Shown here: positions 45,637 through 54,648 of the stretch, piece by piece
Layout: every line of letters begins with the position of its first letter
Numbering within the stretch: the first letter of the stretch is position 1
Source of the DNA: Deltaproteobacteria bacterium
GTDB taxonomy: Bacteria; JADJOY01
Direction of reading: 5' to 3'
Length of the DNA: 54,838 nucleotides
Assembly (NCBI GenBank): GCA_016713535.1
Contig: JADJOY010000063.1
Coordinates: forward strand, 1-54,838
Made by a program: the position numbers and the translations under genes
Notes under the pieces: generated by a model
What the model was told of the DNA's origin: nothing
What the model saw: the letters and a program-made list of their open reading frames with translations, nothing else
Databases searched by the model: none

Positions 45637-47127
45637 ATGCCTGATCCCTCAGCCCGGACCCCGTCGGACAGCCGCCCCGAGGTCGTGCTCGTCAACCCGC
45701 ATGGTTGGCGCTTCATCGGCGACGGCACGGTTCCCTCGGGCTTGCTGGCGGTCGCCGCTCCCCTGACGGAGCGGTATCGCGTCACGCTGATCGACCAGCG
45801 CGTCGAGAAGCACTGGCGACGCCGCCTCGACGAGGCGCTCACGCGAGCCCCACTCGCCGTGGGTGTCACCACGATGACGGGCAAGCAGATCCGCGACGCG
45901 CTCACGGTCGCGCGACTCGTGCGAGAACGAGGCAAGACACCCATCGTGGCGGGTGGCGTCCATCCGAGCCTGCTGCCGGCGCAGACGCTCGAGCACCCCG
46001 ACCTCGACTTCGTGGTGCAAGGTGAGGGCGAGGAGACCTTCCTCGAGCTGTGCGAGGCGCTCGCGGAAGGGCGGGGTGTCGCCGGTGTTCGCGGGCTCTG
46101 GCACAAGCTGGACGGACGCCCGGCCACCGCCGGAGCCCGACCGCCTCTACCGGCGGCGGATCTTCCTCGGCTTCCGTACCAGCTCCTCGACCTGGATCGC
46201 TATGTTCGCACCATCCGGTTCGGCCGGACCCTGAGCGTGTTCTCGTCGAGGGGTTGCCCGTTTCGATGCTCGTTTTGCTACAACGTCGCCTTCTTCGGCG
46301 CTGCGCGGTGGAAGCCGCTCGACCCAGATCGGGTCGCCGACGAGACGGCCGAGCTGGTGCAGCGTCTCGCGCTCGACCACGTCCAGTTCCTCGACGACAA
46401 CTTCTTCGTGAGCCGCGACCGGGTTGCGGCGATCGCCGAGGCGCTGCATGCGCGCTTGCCACGGCTGCAGTGGTCCGTGCTCGGCGCACACGTCCAGAAC
46501 CTGCGCCGCTGGGACGTCGCCTCGCTCGTTCGTCTCCGAGCGTGTGGGCTGCGCGAGGTGCTCGTCGGTGCGGAATCGGGTGCGCAGCGCGTGCTGGATG
46601 CGATCCGGAAGGACTACCGCGTCGAGGATCTGTTCGCGGTCAATCGCCGGCTCGCCGAGGCCGACATCGAGCCGACCTACAGCTTCATGAGCGGCATCCC
46701 CGACGAGACCGACGAGGAGCTGCGGGCCACCATCCGCGCGATGCTGCGCCTCGAGGTCGAGCATCCGGGCGCGACGGTCGGCAACATCAAGCCATTCCTT
46801 CCCTACCCGGGCACCGAGCTCTACGACGTGGCCTCTGCTCGGGGATTCGTTCCGCCGAGCAACCTGGCAGAGTGGGGAGACTTCGCGAGCTACAACTACG
46901 GCGGGGTGAAGGTCGGCTGGCTCAGCTCCGCCGAGCGCTACCGCCTCCTGTGGCTCTATTACGGCACCGTGTTGCTCTCGCCGGATTACCTGTTCCTGCG
47001 CTCCGTGCTGTTCCGGTGGGTCGCCCGCCTGGTGGCGCCGCTCATGCGGCGACGAGTGGAGCGGTTCGATTTCAGGTGGTCGGTCGTGCCTCGGCTCATG
47101 CGCTTCGTGCAGGCGCACGTGCTCTGA
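45637..47127 (+). CDS. B12-binding-type radical SAM protein (RS2)
   Basis: A 496-residue intact protein. The cobalamin-type N-terminal domain has EVVLVNPHGWRFIGD, TLIDQRVE, GVTTMTGKQIRDAL, IVAGGVHPSLLP and VVQGEGEETF. The barrel has the triad CPFRCSFC followed by YNV, then VQFLDDNFFVSRDRV, LVGAESGAQRVLDAI and YSFMSGIPDETDEE. FLPYPGTELYD is typical of the group. It is a close relative of the next gene and shares no obvious C-terminal catalytic add-on. The start at 45637 follows the promoter noted upstream; RS3 begins 28 bases after its stop. A role in modifying a lipid or glycan made by the neighbouring YfhO genes is possible but unproven. Confidence 0.85.
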   Translation: MPDPSARTPSDSRPEVVLVNPHGWRFIGDGTVPSGLLAVAAPLTERYRVTLIDQRVEKHWRRRLDEALTRAPLAVGVTTMTGKQIRDALTVARLVRERGKTPIVAGGVHPSLLPAQTLEHPDLDFVVQGEGEETFLELCEALAEGRGVAGVRGLWHKLDGRPATAGARPPLPAADLPRLPYQLLDLDRYVRTIRFGRTLSVFSSRGCPFRCSFCYNVAFFGAARWKPLDPDRVADETAELVQRLALDHVQFLDDNFFVSRDRVAAIAEALHARLPRLQWSVLGAHVQNLRRWDVASLVRLRACGLREVLVGAESGAQRVLDAIRKDYRVEDLFAVNRRLAEADIEPTYSFMSGIPDETDEELRATIRAMLRLEVEHPGATVGNIKPFLPYPGTELYDVASARGFVPPSNLAEWGDFASYNYGGVKVGWLSSAERYRLLWLYYGTVLLSPDYLFLRSVLFRWVARLVAPLMRRRVERFDFRWSVVPRLMRFVQAHVL

Positions 47128-47155
47128 CCAACGGGCGGAGGGGACGAGACCGATC

Positions 47156-48673
47156 GTGGCGAACCGATCTTCGACGAGCGTGCTCGGCGGTGAGCCCGCC
47201 GTGGTGCTGTTCTACCCGCGCACGGGGTGGGACCGGGAGGGCATGGTGTCGCTGCCGCTCTCGGTTCTCGCCGTCGGCAGCTACCTGTCGTCGCGAGGCG
47301 TACGGGTCCGGATCGTGGACGAGCGCGTCGAAGCCGAGCCGCTCCGCGCGCTCGAGGACGCGATCGGTGAGCTAGATCCGCTGTTCGTCGGCGTGAGCGC
47401 CATGACTGGTTTCCAGATCGGCGGCGCGCTCGCCGCCGCGAGCCGAGCGCGGAGCCTGCGCCCCGGGATCCCGATCGTGTGGGGCGGCGTCCATCCATCG
47501 CTGATGGCCGAACAGACGCTGGCCCACCCCCTCGCTGACGTGGTCGTCCGAGGCGAGGGCGAGGCGACGGCGTTCGAGCTGGTCGAGGCCCTCCGCGGCG
47601 GACACGCTCCTTGGTCGGTGGCGGGTGTGAGCGCGCGTGCTCCGGATGGCGGACTTCATCACGCGCCGGACCGGCCCTTTCTGGATCTCGACGAGCTTCC
47701 GTTCCTCTCCACCGAGCTGGTCGATTTCCGGCGCTACGTCACCCGTCAGGTCCTGGGAGACTGGGATCTCCGAATCGCAACGAGCCGCGGCTGCCCGCAT
47801 GCGTGTTCGTATTGTTACAACGTGCCGTTCAACGGCCGGCGGTGGCGCGCCCAGAGCCCGGGGAGGGTACTCGCCGAGCTCGATCACCTCGCGTGCGCGT
47901 TCGGGGTCCGGGCGTTCTACGTCGGTGACGACGACTTCTTCGCCAATCGCCGGAGGGTGCGGGAGCTGTGCGAGCTGCTCATCGAGCGCGGCAGCCCGTA
48001 TCGCCTCAAGGCGAACTGCCTCCTCGAATACCTGGTCCGCCTCGACGGGGAGGAGCTGGCACTGTGGCGACGAGCTGGTTTCGTCGAGCTCTACGTCGGT
48101 GTCGAGACCGCGAGTCCCGAGATCCTCGACTCGGTGAACAAGCGGGTCGAAGGAGGCGACGTGCGGGACGCGAACCGCAGACTGCGCGAAGCCGGCATCG
48201 TTCCCGTGTACAGCTTCATGGCCGGTTTCCCGGAGGAGACGCCGGCTCGTCTCCAGGCGACGCTCGATCTGATGCGCTACCTGAAGCGAGAATATCCCGC
48301 GGCGCGGATCACCCAGCTCCATCTCCTGACCGTCTATCCGGGAACTCCGCTCTACCCGAAGGCGGCCGCGCTCGGTGTGAAGCTCCCCGCGACGCTCGAG
48401 GCGTGGAGCACCCACCACTGGAATCGCATCGACTACCCGTGGCTCGACGAGAGCACCAAGCGCTTCTTGCGCGACGCGTCGTTCTTCACCGGGTTTCTCG
48501 ACGGACGAACGCTCGCCGAGTACCTCCTCGACGGTGCCGCGGTGAGGAGCCTGGTGCGGATCTACGGCGCGATCGTCCGTGCGCGCATCGCTTTGCGGTT
48601 CTACCGTTTCATGCCCGAGATCCGGCTCCTCGCGAACCTCGTCGCGCGACGTCTCGAAGCGCCCGCGACCTGA
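47156..48673 (+). CDS. B12-binding-type radical SAM protein (RS3)
   Basis: A 505-residue intact protein with a GTG start. It shows VVLFYPRTGWDREGMVSLPLSVL, RIVDERVE, GVSAMTGFQIGGAL, IVWGGVHPSLM and VVRGEGEATAF. The [4Fe-4S] triad CPHACSYC is again followed by YNV. Then come FYVGDDDFFANRRRV, LYVGVETASPEILDSV and YSFMAGFPEETPAR, with LTVYPGTPLYP. Its N-terminal and core blocks align one by one with RS2, so the pair arose by duplication. RS2 and RS3 share the CYNV after the triad and the GGVHPSL block; RS1 at 11240 does not. Confidence 0.85.
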   Translation: MANRSSTSVLGGEPAVVLFYPRTGWDREGMVSLPLSVLAVGSYLSSRGVRVRIVDERVEAEPLRALEDAIGELDPLFVGVSAMTGFQIGGALAAASRARSLRPGIPIVWGGVHPSLMAEQTLAHPLADVVVRGEGEATAFELVEALRGGHAPWSVAGVSARAPDGGLHHAPDRPFLDLDELPFLSTELVDFRRYVTRQVLGDWDLRIATSRGCPHACSYCYNVPFNGRRWRAQSPGRVLAELDHLACAFGVRAFYVGDDDFFANRRRVRELCELLIERGSPYRLKANCLLEYLVRLDGEELALWRRAGFVELYVGVETASPEILDSVNKRVEGGDVRDANRRLREAGIVPVYSFMAGFPEETPARLQATLDLMRYLKREYPAARITQLHLLTVYPGTPLYPKAAALGVKLPATLEAWSTHHWNRIDYPWLDESTKRFLRDASFFTGFLDGRTLAEYLLDGAAVRSLVRIYGAIVRARIALRFYRFMPEIRLLANLVARRLEAPAT

Positions 48674-48777
48674 AGCGGCGGGTCCGTCGAGGCGGCGCCC
48701 AAAACGCCTTCTCGTTGTGGCGCCCGTTTCGACGTGGGACCGCACGTTTTCCGTGGACGGAGGCGGTCAAACGCTGT

Positions 48778-48783
48778 TACAAT
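48778..48783 (+). promoter_or_regulatory. Possible -10 element of the IclR-family gene
   Basis: TACAAT, close to consensus, lies 27 bases before the ATG at 48811 in a 137-base gap. The -35 region is poor, so the gene may depend on an activator, or the match may be chance. Confidence 0.3.
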
Positions 48784-48810
48784 GTGGCCTAGAGTTGAGT
48801 GCCCGCAGCC

Positions 48811-49614
48811 ATGGCCAAGCATCGTCGTGACAAGACGAATTACCTGATCCAATCGGTCGCGCATGCCCTCGACGTTCTGGAGGAATTCAAGGGCGATGTG
48901 CCCGAGTACGGCGTGACCGAGCTCTCGCGGAAGCTCAAGCTCCACAAGAACAACGTGTTCAGGTTGCTCGCCACGCTCGAAGCGCGGGGCTACGTCGAAC
49001 AAAACAAGCTGACCGAGAACTATCGTCTCGGCATCAAGATCCTCGAACTCGGCCAGAGCTACATCCGCCAGACGGGGCTCGTCCGGCAGGCACGACCGAT
49101 CATGGTCGAGCTGGTCGGCGAGGTCGACGAGACCTGTTGTCTGATGGTGCTCCGAGGCGGACAGGCGGTGTGTGTCGACGCCGTCGAAGCGAGTCAGACC
49201 GTCCGCGTGGTCGCACAGGTCGGGGTTCACCTGCCGGCGCACGCGACGGCGTCCGGCAAGGTGCAGCTCGCCTTCGAGTCGGATGCCGAGATCGAGCGGT
49301 TGGTGGCTTCCCCGTTGAGGTCGTTCACGTCGCGGACGATCATCGATGCCGAGGCGCTACGCAAGGAGCTCGCCAAGGTGGCACGCCTGGGTTACGCGAG
49401 CGAGGACGAGGAGTACGAAGACGGTGTGCGCTGCGTTTCGGCGCCGATCCGTGACTACACCGGCCGCGTCGTGGGCGCGCTCACCGTGTCGGGCCCGGCT
49501 GCGCGACTGACGCCCGAGCGGATCACCCGCGAAGTCTCGGCCAAGGTCGTGCACGCGGCGATCGAGGTGTCGGGCCGGCTTGGGTTCGAGATCGAGCGAA
49601 CCGGCACCGGCTGA
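48811..49614 (+). CDS. IclR-family transcriptional regulator
   Basis: A 267-residue intact protein. The N-terminal winged helix has ALDVLEEFKGDVPEYGVTELSRKLKLHKNNVFRLLATL and YVEQNKLTENYRLG, typical of IclR. The effector-binding domain has LMVLRGGQAVCVDAVE, VRVVAQVGVHLPAHATASGK and ARLGYASEDEEYEDGVRCVSAPI. IclR proteins repress or activate catabolic or secondary pathways as dimers or tetramers on palindromic DNA. The ATG at 48811 is preferred to a GTG four codons earlier. It is followed by GT9, thrC and a PLP enzyme on the same strand, which may be its targets; the ligand is unknown. Confidence 0.9.
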   Translation: MAKHRRDKTNYLIQSVAHALDVLEEFKGDVPEYGVTELSRKLKLHKNNVFRLLATLEARGYVEQNKLTENYRLGIKILELGQSYIRQTGLVRQARPIMVELVGEVDETCCLMVLRGGQAVCVDAVEASQTVRVVAQVGVHLPAHATASGKVQLAFESDAEIERLVASPLRSFTSRTIIDAEALRKELAKVARLGYASEDEEYEDGVRCVSAPIRDYTGRVVGALTVSGPAARLTPERITREVSAKVVHAAIEVSGRLGFEIERTGTG

Positions 49615-50499
49615 GTGCAGCAAGGGTGCGTCGTGGCGCCTGGCGGCGTCTTGATCGTCCATCCCGGGGCGCTCGGGGACGTCGTCCTGGCCCTCGGTCC
49701 GGTCAGCCGTGTACCGCGACCGGTATGGCTTGCGGTCCGGGGCTCGGTCACCCGACTCGCGCCATGGGTGCCCGCGGTGGAGCGGTGGATCGACCTGGAA
49801 GGGCCCTGGGGGCCCGCGCTGGTCGGGAATGGTGATGGGAGCTGGCCTGCCGAGCTCGCCGGGCTGGGCGAGGTGGTCGTTCTGCGCCGCGACCCTGATG
49901 GCGAGCTGGAATCGGGCCTGAGTCGTGTGCTCCGGGCCCGAGCGATCGTCGCCTCCGCTCAGCCAACCCAGGGGATGTCGGCGCATCGTCACGTTGCCCG
50001 GCTTCTCGGTGTCAGCCCCGAACCGATGGAGCGGCCCTGGATAGCGGTCGGAGCGGTCCGGGTCCCGGGAGAGGTGGTGATCCATCCGGGCAGCGGCGGA
50101 CGCGCCAAGCGGTGGTCCATCGACGGATTCCTCACCGTGGCGCGCATCCTCGCGGCGCGCAGCACCAGGATCACGTGGATTCTCGGAGAGGCCGAGCTGG
50201 ACGTCGGCCTCGATCGCGGGCTGCGCGGGGACGTTCTTCGCGCGCCAGCGCTCGAGGAGGTGGCGCCAATCCTCGCGCGCGCTGGTGCTTACCTCGGCAA
50301 CGACTCGGGTGTGAGCCACCTCGCCGCGGCGGTCGGGACGCCGTCGGTACTCGTGTTCGGTCCGACCTCGCCGCAGACGTGGGCACCCGCGGCGCCGTGG
50401 GTGGACGCAGTGCGTGGCGACCCAGCCGCCGACCCGATCGGATGGACGCTGGATCCCGACCACGTCGCGCACCTCGTGCTCGCCGCGGCAAATGGTTGA
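49615..50499 (+). CDS. Glycosyltransferase family 9 (heptosyltransferase-like)
   Basis: A 294-residue GT-B protein. It has [19 protein letters not shown] at the N-terminus, [19 protein letters not shown], and the donor-binding [28 protein letters not shown]. These are the standard GT9 signatures of LPS-core heptosyltransferases, although it is shorter than the usual 330-350 residues. It would act at the cytoplasmic face on LPS core or a related glycolipid. The GTG at 49615 follows the IclR stop directly; a GTG at 49633 is an alternative start. Confidence 0.85.
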   Translation: MQQGCVVAPGGVLIVHPGALGDVVLALGPVSRVPRPVWLAVRGSVTRLAPWVPAVERWIDLEGPWGPALVGNGDGSWPAELAGLGEVVVLRRDPDGELESGLSRVLRARAIVASAQPTQGMSAHRHVARLLGVSPEPMERPWIAVGAVRVPGEVVIHPGSGGRAKRWSIDGFLTVARILAARSTRITWILGEAELDVGLDRGLRGDVLRAPALEEVAPILARAGAYLGNDSGVSHLAAAVGTPSVLVFGPTSPQTWAPAAPWVDAVRGDPAADPIGWTLDPDHVAHLVLAAANG

Positions 50500-50552
50500 C
50501 GGTCCGGAGCGAGGGCTCGGATACTCCCGCGTTCCTGCCCGGGAGATCCGCC

Positions 50553-51932
50553 GTGCCCGCACCCAATCGATCGTCCGACGCCGCGCCGTACCGAGCCTGG
50601 TTCGAGTGCTACAACCGCTGTGGCGCACGCTACTCGCTCAAGGAAATCGTCTACACCTGCGAGAACTGTGGGTCGCTTCTCGAGGTCGTTCACGACCGCG
50701 AGCCGCTCGCGAAGTCGTCCGCTCCGCGCTGGATGCGCCTCTTCGAGGATCGCTACCAGCGCACCCAGTGGCCCTACGGCAGCGGCGTGTGGGGCAAGAA
50801 GGAGTGGGTCTGCCCGGTGGTCGACGACGAGAACATCGTGTCGATGTTCGAGGGCGGCTCCAACCTTTTCTGGGCGGAACGCTACGGCAAGGAGATCGGT
50901 GTCGCCGACCTGTGGGTGAAGCAGTGCGGCAACAGTCACACCGGGAGCTTCAAGGACCTCGGCATGACGGTGCTGGTCTCGGTCGTCAAGCAGATCATCT
51001 CCGAGGGCACGGACATCCACGCGGTTGCGTGCGCTTCCACGGGAGACACGTCCGCGGCGCTCGCCGCTTACTGCGCCGCGGCAGGCATCCCGAGCATCGT
51101 GTTCCTGCCACGCGGCAAGGTCTCGACCGCCCAGCTCGTGCAGCCGATCGCCAACGGCGCGATCGTCGCGTCGCTCGACACCGATTTCGACGGCTGCATG
51201 CGGGTCGTGAAAGAGGTGACCAGGGACCGGACGATCTATCTCGCCAACTCGATGAACTCCCTGAGGGTCGAGGGTCAGAAGACGGTCGGCATCGAGATGG
51301 TGCAGCAGTTCGACTGGGAGGTCCCGGACACCGTCATCATCCCGGGCGGAAACCTCGGCAACGTAACGGCCCTGGGGAAGGGCTTCCTGATGATGAAGGA
51401 CCTCGGTCTGATCGACCGACTGCCGCGGATCGTGGTCGCGCAGGCCGAGCGGGCGAATCCGCTCTACCTGAGCTTCCAGAACGGCTTCCGGTCGTTCGAG
51501 CCGATCGTCGCGCGGAAGACGCTGGCGAGCGCGATCCAGATCGGGAACCCGGTCAGCATCCGCAAGGCGATCGACGTGCTGCAGAAGTTCGATGGCATCG
51601 TCGAGGTCGCCACCGAGGAGGAGCTTTCGAACGCGGCGGCGCGCGCGGACCGCACCGGCATGTACAACTGCCCGCACACCGGGGTGGCGCTCGGAGTGCT
51701 CGAGAAGCTCGTGGCGACGGGCGTGATCGAGAGCGACGAGCGTGTGGTCGTCGTGTCCACGGCGCACGGGCTCAAGTTCACCGAGTTCAAGGTGCGCTAT
51801 CACGAGGGCGTGCTCGAGGACGTCGCGACGCGATATCGCAACGTCCCGCTCGAGCTTCCGGCCGACCCCGCCGTGGTTCGGGATGCGCTGCGCCGCGAGA
51901 TCGACCGCCGGCGCGAAGGAGAGCGACGATGA
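50553..51932 (+). CDS. thrC: Threonine synthase
   Basis: A 459-residue PLP enzyme converting O-phosphohomoserine to threonine. The N-terminus has a small Cys pattern ([22 protein letters not shown]), as in a subgroup of threonine synthases. The PLP lysine is in [48 protein letters not shown] and the C-terminal [11 protein letters not shown] block are typical. A GTG at 50553 has GGGAG seven bases upstream and is preferred. Its stop overlaps the next gene's ATG by four bases, coupling it to a Cys/Met-metabolism enzyme, so both compete for the phosphohomoserine branch. Confidence 0.92.
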   Translation: MPAPNRSSDAAPYRAWFECYNRCGARYSLKEIVYTCENCGSLLEVVHDREPLAKSSAPRWMRLFEDRYQRTQWPYGSGVWGKKEWVCPVVDDENIVSMFEGGSNLFWAERYGKEIGVADLWVKQCGNSHTGSFKDLGMTVLVSVVKQIISEGTDIHAVACASTGDTSAALAAYCAAAGIPSIVFLPRGKVSTAQLVQPIANGAIVASLDTDFDGCMRVVKEVTRDRTIYLANSMNSLRVEGQKTVGIEMVQQFDWEVPDTVIIPGGNLGNVTALGKGFLMMKDLGLIDRLPRIVVAQAERANPLYLSFQNGFRSFEPIVARKTLASAIQIGNPVSIRKAIDVLQKFDGIVEVATEEELSNAAARADRTGMYNCPHTGVALGVLEKLVATGVIESDERVVVVSTAHGLKFTEFKVRYHEGVLEDVATRYRNVPLELPADPAVVRDALRREIDRRREGERR

Positions 51933-53108
51933 CCGCCGAAACGGGGGGGCTCGGCACCCGGGCGGTGCACGGCGGCGAGGACCGCACCAAGGCTGGGTAC
52001 GGTGTGACCGTCCCGGTGGTGCAGACCGCGACGTACGCGTTCCGCGACACCCGCGAGCTCTGCGACTACATGGACGGAAGCATCGAGCGGCCCGAGTACG
52101 GGCGCTACGGGAATCCGACGCAGTCCGCGGCGGAGCGCAAGCTGGCAGCACTCGACGGTGCCGAACGCGCACTGCTGTTCTCGTCGGGAATGGCGGCGGT
52201 CACGACCACGCTGCTCGCGCTCCTTTCGCAGGGGCAACACGTGGTGCTGACCAGCGACTGCTACCGGAGAACGAGACAGTTCTGCCGTGCGGTGCTGTCG
52301 CGGTTCGGTGTCGAGTTCACCCTGGTCGCGCCGGACGACTGGGAAGGGCTGGAGGCGGCGATCCGGCCCTCGACCCGCCTCATCGTCAGCGAGTCTCCGA
52401 CCAACCCATACCTCCACGTGATCGACCTCGAGCGCCTGGTCGCGATCGCTCGCGCTCACAAGGTGAAGACGCTGATCGACTCGACGTTCGCGACGCCGAT
52501 CAACCAGCGCCCACTCGAGTTCGGCGTGGACCTCGTGGTCCACAGCGCGACGAAATACCTGGGCGGACACAACGACCTCCTCGCGGGCGTCATCGCGGGC
52601 AGTGACGGCTTGGTGCGGGCGATCCAGGACCTCCAAGGGGTACTTGGCGCGGTTCCCGATCCGCACGCGTGCTACCTCCTGATCCGGGGAATCAAGACCC
52701 TCGAGCTTCGAGTCCAGCGTCAGAACGCCTCGGCGCTGGCGGTCGCCCGCTTTCTCGAGGCCCATCCTCGCGTCACGCGCGTCTACTATCCGGGCCTCGA
52801 AAGCCATCCGCAGCACGCGATCGCGCGCGCCCAGATGGCCGGGTTCGGGGGCGTGGTCGCCTTCGAGGTCGCAGGTGGCCTCGAAGCGGGAAGCCGCCTC
52901 GTCGACGCGGTTCGGATCCCGTACATCGCTCCCAGCCTCGGCGGGTGGAGTCGCTCATCGAGCAGCCGGCGCTCGCGAGCTACTACGAGCTCTCGCCCGA
53001 GGAGCGCGCTCCGTGGGAATCCGCGAGAGCCTCATCCGGCTCTCCGTCGGGATCGAGGATGCGACCGATCTCGTCGCGGATCTATCGCAGGCCCTCGAAA
53101 GAGTCTGA
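51929..53108 (+). CDS. Cys/Met-metabolism PLP enzyme, cystathionine gamma-synthase/lyase type (two frameshifts)
   Basis: About 392 residues of the trans-sulfuration PLP family. [39 protein letters not shown] and [14 protein letters not shown] are typical. The PLP lysine lies in [18 protein letters not shown]. The frame breaks near 52941, where PSLGG should continue [17 protein letters not shown], and near 53013, where it resumes as [23 protein letters not shown]. The C-terminal RLSVGIED is the family's hallmark. The ATG overlaps thrC. Cystathionine gamma-synthase, beta-lyase or O-acyl-homoserine sulfhydrylase cannot be told apart here; linkage to thrC favours the first. Confidence 0.88.
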
Positions 53109-53461
53109 GGGCCCTCCCACCGACTTCGATGGGATCGCGCGCCCGAGGGACCATAGGGACGAGTCTCGGCACCCTGGGTGACGAGATTCGTCAGTGGATT
53201 CGGGTGGTCAGGCGGCGGAGCGAGATCGAGCCGCCAATGGCGCGGTGCGCCAATTTTCGCCCCGAACGAGCTCAAGCTCACGTCATGGTTCGAGTCTTTC
53301 GCTCGCGACTTGTGCGAGGCGCGCCTGGATGCACTCAGGAACCGGTCTCGAGCTTCGATGGCACCGCCCTTGCTCCGGCGTGGGATCGCTGGTTGTCAGT
53401 CGCCAACCACGAAGACTCTGGGAACCCACAACGCCGCGCGTGCGGCAAAGGAGAGAGGGCT
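53109..53461. other. 353-base leader and promoter region of the second pilin
   Basis: No gene is recognised here. The stretch carries the sigma-54-type promoter listed separately and, just before the pilin start, a strong ribosome-binding site (AAAGGAG at 53447-53453). The remainder shows no evident repeat or RNA structure by eye. Confidence 0.6.
53359..53374 (+). promoter_or_regulatory. Sigma-54 (RpoN) promoter upstream of pilin 2
   Basis: TGGCACCGCCCTTGCT matches the -24/-12 consensus (TGGCAC-N5-TTGCW), with the invariant GG and GC ten bases apart. Transcription would start about 53386, giving a leader of roughly 75 bases before the ATG at 53462. RpoN promoters drive pilA in many proteobacteria, through PilSR-type activators; no such activator gene is in the window. 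Confidence 0.78.
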
Positions 53462-53878
53462 ATGCGGAATAGCAAGGGCTTTACCCTGATCGAGCTTCTG
53501 GTCGTGATCGCGATCATCGGCATCCTCGCCGCGATCGCCATCCCGCAGCTTCTCGGCGCTCGTGAGAAGGCGCGGAACGCGACCTGCGACAACATCTACG
53601 TCGCCCTCAACGGCGAAGTCGCGAACGAGCTCGACGGTGCGATGAACGGCGGTACGGGTCAGTGCTCGACCTCCACGAACGCTGGCGTCGTGACGTGCGC
53701 CCTCAACAAGCACGTTGACGAGGACAACCCCCGTAACCGCAATCAGCGGGCCTACACGACCACGCCGTCCAACTCCTGCCAGGTCGGTCTCACCAGCCTC
53801 AGCTCGAACGGTGTGACCTTCACGCAGCAGGCGCTCCAGGGCGGCACGACCCGTACGTTCTCGATCCGCGTGGACTGA
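53462..53878 (+). CDS. Type IV pilin / pseudopilin-like protein (paralogue 2)
   Basis: A 138-residue prepilin. It has a five- to six-residue leader (MRNSKG), then FTLIELLVVIAIIGILAAIA. The body shares most of its plan with paralogue 1 at 3102: ATCD with the first Cys, NELDGA and NGGTG, the four cysteines (ATCD, GQCS, VTCA, NSCQ), DEDNPRNRNQ, SNGVTFTQQ and TRTFSI at the end. The ribosome-binding site AAAGGAG is eight bases upstream. A sigma-54 promoter and a strong intrinsic terminator flank it, so it is an independent, highly expressed unit. This favours it as the major pilin. Assembly genes are outside the window. Confidence 0.92.
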   Translation: MRNSKGFTLIELLVVIAIIGILAAIAIPQLLGAREKARNATCDNIYVALNGEVANELDGAMNGGTGQCSTSTNAGVVTCALNKHVDEDNPRNRNQRAYTTTPSNSCQVGLTSLSSNGVTFTQQALQGGTTRTFSIRVD

Positions 53879-53920
53879 GGTTTCCCCACGGGGTCGGCTC
53901 TACGAGGCCCGTCTCAGGGA

Positions 53921-53953
53921 ACCGGCCGGGGGAAACCCCGGCCGGTTTTTTTT
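53921..53953 (+). terminator. Rho-independent terminator after pilin 2
   Basis: A perfect GC stem (CCGGCCGGGG paired with CCCCGGCCGG) with a short A-containing loop spans 53922-53945. It is followed by eight T residues at 53946-53953. It ends the pilin transcript 43 bases after the stop codon. Confidence 0.93.
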
Positions 53954-54648
53954 GTCTGGGGTCCGAAGCCGTGGCGGGCCTCGATCTTCACGACTGATCC
54001 TGGCGTCGTTCCGGACGTGTTCTGTCGCCTGCGGCCGGGGCTAGCTTCCGGCGCTACTTCGGGGACTGCTCGCCTCTCATCAGCGTCGCCAGATCCCGCT
54101 GCACTTCATCTTCGCTCCTGTGCGAGGCGTGCCAAGCGCGGCGACCAACCGGAATCCTCCTCGCGGCGGCGGAGCCGGACCGCGACGCGGACGAAGTCCC
54201 CGTGATCGCGGTCGCGTTGCCGCGACGCACGATCGCGCTGGCCTGACCGGGTCGCTGCCACGCATGCTGGCGAGAGCGGCGCTGGTCACATCGCCTGGGG
54301 TTCGCGCCGCCGATCGGGTCGAGAATCGCGATCGCGAGCTGGAAGCGGATCGATGGGGTCGACGCGGTGACCGTCCGCGGAGCGCCGCTCAAGAAACGGC
54401 TACCGAGAGGGGGCGTGGTACAAACCGTGTCGGCATGGACCAGGAGGGTGGACCTGGTCGAGTTCGGCTGTCCCACCGATCGGAGGGCGGTCGGGTCGAC
54501 GAGTTTACTGGTTCGACGCGCGACGCATTCCTCCGATCGGCGGGCTGTCGCGCGTAGGGTTGAGCCGTGCCGCGCGCGAGGGCTCGTCCGCGGTCTCAAA
54601 CGTGCGGGCTTGCGCGTGCTCGTGGCCGTCGCAGGCGACGGTCTCGAA
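53954..54648 (+). other. About 700 bases without a confident gene
   Basis: No gene could be assigned. One plus-strand frame has a coding-like stretch before an in-frame TGA at 54244-54246 (for example PTGILLAAAEPDRDADEVPVIAVALPRRT). It then stays open to the window end. The opposite-strand ORF of 54054-54599 is Ser/Arg/Thr-rich and looks like a shadow. A frameshift-damaged gene is a real possibility, given the state of the rest of the window. Confidence 0.4.

Noticed and set aside
48674-48810. An apparent Arg-Cys-Tyr-Asn-Val-Ala coding string before the IclR gene, like the CYNV of RS2 and RS3
   Set aside because: It lies outside the RS3 frame and its stop, contains no other radical SAM motif and overlaps a likely promoter; chance is sufficient.
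50414-51928. Long open frame upstream of the Cys/Met enzyme in the same frame
   Set aside because: It overlaps thrC in another frame, and thrC has all its family motifs. The real gene starts at the ATG at 51929.
54054-54599. A 181-residue open frame on the minus strand near the right end
   Set aside because: Ser/Arg/Thr-rich composition typical of a shadow. The opposite strand shows better codon bias.
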